The position numbers were made by a program, and so were the translations under genes. From NCBI GenBank assembly GCA_035547515.1, contig DASZUS010000037.1:1-64000 (forward strand): a stretch of DNA of 64,000 nucleotides, written 5' to 3'. The DNA is from DASZTV01 sp035547515. GTDB lineage: Bacteria > Actinomycetota > Actinomycetes > JAFAQI01. This document shows positions 58,731-64,000 of this stretch, piece by piece. Under the pieces are notes generated by a model. That model did no database searches and had not been told where the DNA came from. It saw only the letters and a list, made by a program, of their open reading frames with translations. How positions within the stretch are numbered: position 1 is the first letter of the stretch; each line of letters begins with the position of its first letter.

Positions 58731-59710
58731 CGGCCACGACGGTCGTGACCGACGAGGGAGGTCAGCGCATCTCGGCCGCGCCTGACGTCCTCGACTCACA
58801 GACGCCGACCGGCGCCGCGAGGGATGCGCGACCGCGCCAGGAGATCACCCCCGGCGGCCTGGGCGAGCGGCTGTCTCTCGTGTCGTCCGCGTGCCTGGTG
58901 CTCGCCCTGGTCTGTGGCTGGATGCTGCTGCAGCTGCTCGTCCTCGGTGGGCTGGCGCACACCCGCAGCCAGAGCATCCTCTACGCGAAGTTCCGCTCGG
59001 AGCTCGCGCAGGCCACGGCACCGACCGGCGAGCTCGACTACAACGGCAAGCCGCTACAGCCCGGTGCGCCAGTGGCGTTGCTGACGATCCCCGCGATCGG
59101 CTTGCAGCAGGTCGTCGTCGACGGCACCGCTTCCGGGGACCTCACCGCCGGGCCAGGCCACCTGCGTGACACGCCGCTGCCCGGTCAGGCGGGCTGGTCG
59201 TGGGTGCTCGGCAAGGGCAGCACCGACGGCGCGCCGTTCGGGAAGCTGACCCGGCTCGCCAAGGGCGACCAGATCACCGCTCTGACCGGCGAGGGCAAGG
59301 TGGTCTACACGGTCGTCGACGTACGCCGCGCCGGCGACCCGGTACCGGCGGTGCCGAGCGGAGCGAGCGGCGGGCTGCTCACGCTGGCCACCGCGGACGG
59401 CCACGGATTCCTCTCGGCGCTTCGGGCCTCGTCAGCGGTGTACGTCGACGCGACGACCGACAAGGCGCTGACCGACGGTCCGGTGGCCTCGGCCGTGCCC
59501 GCCTCGGAGCTGGTGATGGCGCGCGACACGAGCGCGCTGCCCGTCATCACGTTGCTGCTGGCGCTGCTGACCGGCCTCGTGCTGGCGATCAGCGTCGCGC
59601 GACGTCATTTCCGTAGCGCGCTCGTGTGGCTGGTCTCGACTCCCGTCGTGATCGCCCTCGCCTGGGCGGTGACCGATCAGGTCACCCGCCTCCTACCGAA
59701 CTTGATGTGA
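58727..59710 (+). CDS. Catalytically dead sortase-fold membrane protein (pseudosortase)
   Basis: The protein has 327 aa with one N-terminal helix (LVSSACLVLALVCGWMLLQLL) and two C-terminal helices. Residues 140-235 follow class E/F sortases closely: AGPGHLRDTPLPGQAG, then LGKGSTDGAPFGKLTRLAKGD where sortases have GHRTTYGAPF, and LLTLATADG where they have LTLTTC. So the catalytic His is Lys163 and the catalytic Cys is Ala223. It cannot be a transpeptidase by the known mechanism. GTG overlaps the large protein stop. It may scaffold the anchored PstS proteins. Confidence 0.8.
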   Translation: MTATTVVTDEGGQRISAAPDVLDSQTPTGAARDARPRQEITPGGLGERLSLVSSACLVLALVCGWMLLQLLVLGGLAHTRSQSILYAKFRSELAQATAPTGELDYNGKPLQPGAPVALLTIPAIGLQQVVVDGTASGDLTAGPGHLRDTPLPGQAGWSWVLGKGSTDGAPFGKLTRLAKGDQITALTGEGKVVYTVVDVRRAGDPVPAVPSGASGGLLTLATADGHGFLSALRASSAVYVDATTDKALTDGPVASAVPASELVMARDTSALPVITLLLALLTGLVLAISVARRHFRSALVWLVSTPVVIALAWAVTDQVTRLLPNLM

Positions 59711-59719
59711 ACCCACATC
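59704..59719 (+). other. Short hairpin between the pseudosortase and PstS-Ig genes
   Basis: GATGTG-AACC-CACATC is a perfect 6-bp stem with a 4-nt loop that overlaps the pseudosortase stop codon. It could be a processing or stability element within the operon. On the minus strand the adjoining GTTCACATCAA unit looks like a single PHO unit. Confidence 0.35.
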
Positions 59720-59754
59720 GAGCACAGAAGAAGATACGAATCAGGGAGCATTTG

Positions 59755-61599
59755 ATGTCCGTTCGAAAGAACAGCGTCAAGCTGGGCGTGGCCGCCGCGG
59801 CCGCGTTCGGTTTGGCCCTGACAGCGGCGGCGCCGGCAGGCGCGGTCGATGGGGGCCCGTCGACCTCGCCGAAGCTTGGCACCGACATCATCGGCGCCGG
59901 CTCCGACACCACGCAGTACATCCTGGACAAGCTGGCGACCGACTACGACGCCGCCAACCCGTCCGGCCCGCAGCTGGTCAACTACGACGCGTGCGTCGGT
60001 GACACCAACACGGCGACGGCCACCGGGCTGGGATCGAACCCGGACGGCTCGGGCTTCCCGTGTGGTGCGGACAACACCGGCACCAAGGTCGGCGTAGCGC
60101 GACCGGCGACTGTCGTGGACCCCAAGGCGCCAGCCGCGGCCGTCCTGCCGAACAGCTCCGGCTCCGGTCGCACCCTGCTGCAGACCCCGACCGACCCGCT
60201 GTTCAACGACATCGCGTTCGCGCGCTCGTCGGGCCCGCTCAACACCACCAACCTCGCGGCGGGCGAGATCGGGCTGCCGTTCGCGGTCGACAAGATCGTG
60301 ACCGCGACCAACCCGAACGGCCCCGCGCCGGCGGCGCTGACCGGCGAGCAGGTGCTGAAGATCTACAACGGCACCTACACCAACTGGGACCAGGTCGGCG
60401 GCAAGGACGCGGAGATCCACCCGTACCTTCCCAAGGCCGGTTCCGGCACGCTGAACGCCTCTGAGGCCTTCCTCGCCCAGCTCGACGGCGTGACTGAGGC
60501 GCCGGGTACGGACAACGACCCCAGCTCGCACAGCGCGGCGTACCAGACCTGGCAGGGTCCGGGCGTCACGATCACCGACGCGAACTGGAACACCGGCAAG
60601 GTGAACGTCGAGGAGCACGACCCGTCGATCATCGCGGCGGATCCCAACGCGATCGAGATGTTCTCCTACGCGCGTGCTCAGCTGGCGAACTCGAAGTCGC
60701 AGATCCTGCGCATCGAGGGCGGCTGGTCCGAGGACCGCGAGCTGTACAACGTCGTCCGCGGCAAGGCGATCGCCGGAGCGACCACGACGCCGTTCCTCTA
60801 CGGCAGCGACAACAACGTGCTCGAGGGCATCTTCTCGAACACCGGCTGGATCTGCACGAACTCCACGGCCCAGGCAGACATCGCCGCTCTCAACGAGTGG
60901 CCGCTGAGCTCGAAGCTCTGCGGTGTGGCGAACAACAACACGGTTGACACCATTAACCCGTTCGCCAGCAACGGTGTCGGCGAGGGGCCGTCGACGACGA
61001 CCACCGCGCTCTACAGCGGCGGGGCGGTGCAGGTCACGGTCAGCGCGTCGGACGGCAGCGTGCCGACCGGCTCGGTGCAGGTGTCGGTCGCTCTGCCGGC
61101 GGTTGCCGGTGGCTCGCCGACGGCCGCGTCGTACAGCACCACCGCGACGCTGACCAACGGTCAGGCGTCGGTCACGGTGCCCTCGACGGTGTCGGGCAAC
61201 CAGGTCGTCGACGTCGCGTTCCTGCCGACCAACTTCGGTGCTCAGAGCTCCGCGGGTGGTCACACGGCGGACGGCTCGTCGTACGCCGAGTTCAGCCACA
61301 CCTTCGTCGCTGGGCCGACCGGTCCGTCGAAGTTCACCAACCTGGCCAAGCCGGTGCTGTCCGGCAAGCACAAGGTGGGCTCGACCGAGACCAGCTCGCA
61401 CGGCCGGTGGGCGCCGGGCGCTACCTCCTACACCTACCAGTGGTTCAAGGGCAGCACCAAGATCGCCGGCGCGACGCAAGCGACCTTGAAGCTCACCAAG
61501 GCGCTGCAGGGCAAGAAGATCCACTGCACGGTCACGGCGCACAAGTCCGGGTACGCCAACGCCTCGGCGTCCTCTGCGGGCGTCAAGGTCACCAAGTAG
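59755..61599 (+). CDS. pstS: Secreted PstS-family phosphate-binding protein with Ig-like domains
   Basis: The protein has 614 aa from ATG 59755 (AGGGAG 7 nt before). A Sec signal (LGVAAAAAFGLALTAAAPAGA) is followed by a PBP core: GAGSDTTQYILDKLATDYDA, FARSSGP, LPFAVDKIVTA, EQVLKIYNGTYTNWDQVGG, KAGSGTLNASEAFLAQ. After about residue 415 there are two beta-sandwich modules: one Big/Ig-like with VTVSASDGSVPTGSVQVSV, and a C-terminal GKHKVGSTETSSHGRW to KVTK module of the surface Ig type. It has no anchor of its own. It is separated from the previous gene by 44 nt and ends with a strong terminator. Confidence 0.85.
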   Translation: MSVRKNSVKLGVAAAAAFGLALTAAAPAGAVDGGPSTSPKLGTDIIGAGSDTTQYILDKLATDYDAANPSGPQLVNYDACVGDTNTATATGLGSNPDGSGFPCGADNTGTKVGVARPATVVDPKAPAAAVLPNSSGSGRTLLQTPTDPLFNDIAFARSSGPLNTTNLAAGEIGLPFAVDKIVTATNPNGPAPAALTGEQVLKIYNGTYTNWDQVGGKDAEIHPYLPKAGSGTLNASEAFLAQLDGVTEAPGTDNDPSSHSAAYQTWQGPGVTITDANWNTGKVNVEEHDPSIIAADPNAIEMFSYARAQLANSKSQILRIEGGWSEDRELYNVVRGKAIAGATTTPFLYGSDNNVLEGIFSNTGWICTNSTAQADIAALNEWPLSSKLCGVANNNTVDTINPFASNGVGEGPSTTTTALYSGGAVQVTVSASDGSVPTGSVQVSVALPAVAGGSPTAASYSTTATLTNGQASVTVPSTVSGNQVVDVAFLPTNFGAQSSAGGHTADGSSYAEFSHTFVAGPTGPSKFTNLAKPVLSGKHKVGSTETSSHGRWAPGATSYTYQWFKGSTKIAGATQATLKLTKALQGKKIHCTVTAHKSGYANASASSAGVKVTK

Positions 61600-61617
61600 G
61601 GATCTCCTCGGAAAAGG

Positions 61618-61653
61618 CACGCTGGGCCGGGGCGTTCGCCCCGGCCCAGCGTG
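61618..61653 (+). terminator. Strong intrinsic terminator of the pst operon
   Basis: A 17-bp perfect stem, CACGCTGGGCCGGGGCG paired with CGCCCCGGCCCAGCGTG, with only TT between the arms. It begins 19 nt after the PstS-Ig stop codon and is followed by TTGCCGGTTGCTGT. Confidence 0.9.
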
Positions 61654-61706
61654 TTGCCGGTTGCTGTCGGGTCGTGCCGCCGGCGGCGACTGCGCCGTGT
61701 GGTCCC

Positions 61707-61735
61707 TTGTGACCGCGGCGCCTCCCCGTTAACGT
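61707..61735 (+). promoter_or_regulatory. Promoter of the NlpC/P60 gene
   Basis: -35 TTGTGA (61707-61712), 17-nt spacer, -10 TAACGT (61730-61735). Start of transcription expected near 61742. Confidence 0.6.
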
Positions 61736-61741
61736 GCTTCC

Positions 61742-61861
61742 AACCAGGGCGCGACTAGCCGGCCACCCCGGGCCGAGCGGCGTCGTGGTGCCGCCGAAAG
61801 GTAGGTCCGGGACAACTTGACGGCGATTCCCCACCGCCATCTTGTTCGACTCTCCTCGCTT
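61742..61861 (+). ncRNA. Structured 5' leader of the NlpC/P60 gene, riboswitch candidate
   Basis: About 120 nt lie between the predicted transcription start and the coding region. They contain GCGGC/GCCGC and GGCG/CGCC stems and a conserved-looking CGAAAGGTAGGTCCGGGA stretch. In actinobacteria NlpC/P60 and Rpf genes are often preceded by cyclic di-AMP (ydaO) riboswitches. The GGTAGG block is compatible with that class, but I cannot trace the full consensus, so this is only a candidate. Confidence 0.3.
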
Positions 61862-62974
61862 GTGACGCATCGGGTGGTGACAGCCCGCGCGCTGGTCGCG
61901 CTGGCCCTGTGCTTTGCGTCGCTCGTGGGCGGGCTCGTGGTGAGCTCGCCCGCCTCCGCCGAGAGCGTCAAGCAGCAGATCGCCGACGCCAAGCAGCAGC
62001 TGCGGATGCTGGACAGCGAGGCGGAGGCCGCGAGCGAGGCCTACAACGCCGCGCGCATCAAGCTCGCCGCCGCGCACAGCGCCGCGGCCGCGGCGGACCA
62101 GGCTGTGACGTCGGCGCAGCGCCGGCTGGGCAACCTCCAGGCCTCGGTCAGCGCCTTCGCGGTCGCGGCGTACCGGGGCGGTGGCACCAACAGCGTCCTC
62201 GGGCTGGTCAGCGACGGGTCGGCCGGCCGCTACATCGACCAGATCTCGTCGCTGCAGGCGATCTCGGTCAGCGAGGCGCGGACCCTCTCCGACATGGCGG
62301 CGGCGCAGCGGGTCGAGACCGCCGCGCAGGCCACCGCTCAGGCCGAGCTGGCCAAGCAGCAGGCCGCTACCACCGTCATCGACGACTCACGCCAGAAGAT
62401 CAAGGCGGCCGCCGCGCAGGAGCAGAAGATCCTGTCCGGCCTCGAGGCCAAGGAAGCCGCGATCATCAAGGCGGCGAAGGACCGTGCGGCCAAGCTCGCC
62501 GCCGAGCGCGAGCAGGCGCGGCTGCGGGCCGAGCGGGAAGCCACGCAGCAGGGCGTCGATGCGATCGACAGCCCGGTGTCGCCGACGCCGCCGCCGGTCG
62601 TCACCGGATCCGGCGGTGCGGCGGTCGCGGTCCGATGGGCCTACGCCGAGATCGGCAAGCCCTATGTCTGGGCGGCCGCGGGCCCGGACTCCTTCGACTG
62701 CTCCGGCCTCACCCAGTACGTCTGGGGCAAGGCCGGCGTCTACCTCGGCCACTACACCGGCGACCAGTGGAACGAGGGCGTCCACGTCAGCCAGGACCAG
62801 CTCGAGCCGGGAGACCTGGTGTTCTTCGCCTACAACACCTCGGACCCGTCGACCATCCACCACGTCGGCATCTACATCGGCGGCGGCAACATGATCGACG
62901 CGCCGTACACCGGGGTCGATGTCCGGATCGACCCGGCCTTCCGCTCCGACTACATCGGCGCGGTGCGGCCTTAA
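61862..62974 (+). CDS. Secreted NlpC/P60 peptidoglycan endopeptidase
   Basis: The protein has 370 aa from GTG 61862, with a signal peptide (ALVALALCFASLVGGLVVSSPASA). Other possible starts are TTG 61817 and GTG 61874/61877. Residues about 35-230 are a long coiled coil rich in Ala, Glu, Lys and Gln, as in RipA/CwlO-type hydrolases. A Pro linker leads to the catalytic domain, with Cys280 in DSFDCSGLTQYVW, His334 in HHVGIYIGGG and the third polar residue in NMIDAP. It cuts D-glutamyl-meso-diaminopimelate links during cell division. The coiled coil probably keeps it autoinhibited. Confidence 0.93.
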   Translation: MTHRVVTARALVALALCFASLVGGLVVSSPASAESVKQQIADAKQQLRMLDSEAEAASEAYNAARIKLAAAHSAAAAADQAVTSAQRRLGNLQASVSAFAVAAYRGGGTNSVLGLVSDGSAGRYIDQISSLQAISVSEARTLSDMAAAQRVETAAQATAQAELAKQQAATTVIDDSRQKIKAAAAQEQKILSGLEAKEAAIIKAAKDRAAKLAAEREQARLRAEREATQQGVDAIDSPVSPTPPPVVTGSGGAAVAVRWAYAEIGKPYVWAAAGPDSFDCSGLTQYVWGKAGVYLGHYTGDQWNEGVHVSQDQLEPGDLVFFAYNTSDPSTIHHVGIYIGGGNMIDAPYTGVDVRIDPAFRSDYIGAVRP

Positions 62975-62998
62975 CGCTCTCCCGTAGGCTTGATCGTC

Positions 62999-63559
62999 AT
63001 GCGTACGCAGCGGGTGGGCCGAGCCGTCGCATTGGTGGCTGCGCTGGTGATGGCCGCGGCCGCCTGCGGCTCGACCAAGCACGAGCCCGGCCCGACCGTC
63101 ACCACGACGACCGTCAAGCACCACACGAAGATCGTCGTGGTGCACGGCTACCGCACGCTCAGGATCGGCCAAGCGGCACAGATCGGCACCGCGGGCGGCG
63201 CCGCCGCCGAGCTGATCAAGATCGGCAAGCCGAGCGTGTCCACCCACCGGCTCTCGTCGTACGCCGACGACCCTGAGCACGGGTACTTCCTGACGTTCCC
63301 GATCAAGATCTACAACGACGGCAAGAACCCGCTCGTCGTCAACCGGCTCGACGTCTGGGTCAAGGTGCCGGGTGAGGGCCTCATCAACAACAACGACGGT
63401 GCTGCGCCGTTCTCGGGCGCGCACCGCCAGCTCGACACCACGGAGCTCGAGAGCGGCCAGGGTGTCAGCAACATCATGACGTTCGACGTGTCGAGCACGC
63501 ACGGGACGTTCCTGTACGGGCCCGGTGGCAAGCACGCAGAGCTCGGCTGGACCTACTAG
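62999..63559 (+). CDS. Putative lipoprotein, DUF4352-like
   Basis: The protein has 186 aa from ATG 62999. AVALVAALVMAAAACGS is a lipoprotein signal with acylated Cys at about residue 23. A Thr/Lys/His-rich linker follows. The mature domain is beta-sandwich in character (YFLTFPIKIYNDGKNPLVVNRLDVWVKVPG, QLDTTELESGQGVSNIMTFDV), like DUF4352 proteins, which often associate with membrane or cell-wall functions. It has TAGGCT 8 nt before the start, so it may be transcribed with little or no leader. Function is unknown. Confidence 0.7.
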   Translation: MRTQRVGRAVALVAALVMAAAACGSTKHEPGPTVTTTTVKHHTKIVVVHGYRTLRIGQAAQIGTAGGAAAELIKIGKPSVSTHRLSSYADDPEHGYFLTFPIKIYNDGKNPLVVNRLDVWVKVPGEGLINNNDGAAPFSGAHRQLDTTELESGQGVSNIMTFDVSSTHGTFLYGPGGKHAELGWTY

Positions 63560-63573
63560 GTCAGGTCCGGGCG

Positions 63574-63960
63574 GTGGAGGAGTCGGTAGCGGCCGAGGTG
63601 GTCGAGCGGTTGCGCGCGAAGCGGATCTTCGCGAGCGTGAACCGGCGAGTCGGCGTCTACAACGTCGGGCTGCGCGTCGTACTCACCGACGGCCGTGAGG
63701 CGATCTGGGACAACGACGACACTCCCGGCCTCGAAGCGATGGTCCTGCGCGACGGCGTACTGGTCGGCTTCGTGCCGCAGATCCCCGACAGCGAGAACCT
63801 CGACGCAGCGGCGATCGCCGAGATCATCGCGGGCACCGACTACGACGCGCCGCTGCCTCCGTCACCACCGTCGAACCCGACGAGGGCTCCCGCCACGTCA
63901 CGGCTCCCGACCCCGTCACCGATCGCCCGGGCCCGCTGGACCCGCCGCTTCCGCGGCTAG
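63574..63960 (+). CDS. Hypothetical protein
   Basis: The protein has 128 aa from GTG 63574, 14 nt after the lipoprotein stop and so probably in one operon with it. Residues 1-90 look folded, with alternating strands (RIFASVNRRVGVYNVGLRVVLTDGREAIWDND, LRDGVLVGFVPQI). The C-terminal 35 residues are Pro/Ser/Thr/Arg-rich and probably disordered. There is no signal peptide. I recognise no family. The last 40 bases of the window hold no feature. Confidence 0.55.
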   Translation: MEESVAAEVVERLRAKRIFASVNRRVGVYNVGLRVVLTDGREAIWDNDDTPGLEAMVLRDGVLVGFVPQIPDSENLDAAAIAEIIAGTDYDAPLPPSPPSNPTRAPATSRLPTPSPIARARWTRRFRG

Positions 63961-64000
63961 CACCTACCAGCGCCGGATTTCACACGAAGTAGCACATGAC

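Noticed and set aside
58727..59710. Active class E/F sortase
   Set aside because: Catalytic His and Cys positions hold Lys163 and Ala223, so it is called a pseudosortase.
1..64000. CRISPR array, prophage or intact insertion sequence
   Set aside because: No regularly spaced repeats, no integrase, transposase or phage structural genes were found.

Overview
The window is high-GC DNA with dense, often overlapping genes, many GTG starts and several promoters whose -10 box lies 6-7 nt before the start codon (leaderless mRNAs). Together with an F420-type nitroreductase, VapBC, DUF2277 and DUF2630 proteins, Tat- and Sec-exported glycoside hydrolases and PhoP- and GlnR-like boxes, this points to a free-living soil-type Actinomycetota chromosome. 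The genus cannot be fixed from sequence alone. I see no phage, plasmid, CRISPR array or intact insertion sequence.

Layout. 1-9.1 kb: tail of a lectin-like secreted protein, tRNA-Phe, a GH25-like secreted protein, peptidase E, a VapBC pair, F420-type reductase, FNT channel, tRNA-Asp and tRNA-Glu, crotonase, a Xi-class glutathionyl-hydroquinone reductase relative, flavin reductase and 1-Cys peroxiredoxin. 9.1-13.2 kb: exported GH3 glycosidase, tRNA-Lys, then an accessory patch with a Cys-rich small ORF, a gene remnant and a ParD-like/zeta toxin pair with its operator.

13.2-22.4 kb: a complete assimilatory nitrate module. It contains narK, mobA, nirD, nirB, a second FAD oxidoreductase, nasA and a divergent HemD-wHTH regulator. 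The four reductase genes overlap by 4 nt each, and GlnR-like boxes lie at both divergent promoters. 22.5-33.4 kb: a CoA-linked lipid or steroid/terpenoid degradation region with SDR, MFS carrier, CaiB-type CoA transferase, thiolase, thioesterase, APH-like kinase, an AttH-like protein, acyl-CoA synthetase, TetR regulator and MpaB/DUF2236 oxygenase. 33.4-46.5 kb: mixed exported enzymes (PHB-depolymerase-like esterase, GH18-like, GH16, GH26), copper amine oxidase, DNA glycosylase, ArsC-like protein, a class V aminotransferase with an apparent CTG start and a CcdA-TlpA fusion.

46.5-61.7 kb: a phosphate-scavenging region. A purple-acid-phosphatase-like enzyme and a Tat-exported phospholipase C-like enzyme precede an eight-gene operon driven from a three-unit PHO box. 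The operon order is unusual: a DUF1508-like gene, pstB, pstC, pstA, a C-terminally membrane-anchored PstS, a 922-aa surface protein with a PstS-like segment, a sortase-fold protein that has lost its catalytic His and Cys, and a second PstS carrying Ig-like domains. A strong terminator closes it. This is the most novel part of the window: it looks like a cell-surface phosphate-capture apparatus built around a catalytically dead sortase. 61.7-64 kb: an NlpC/P60 peptidoglycan hydrolase behind a structured leader, a lipoprotein and a small hypothetical gene.
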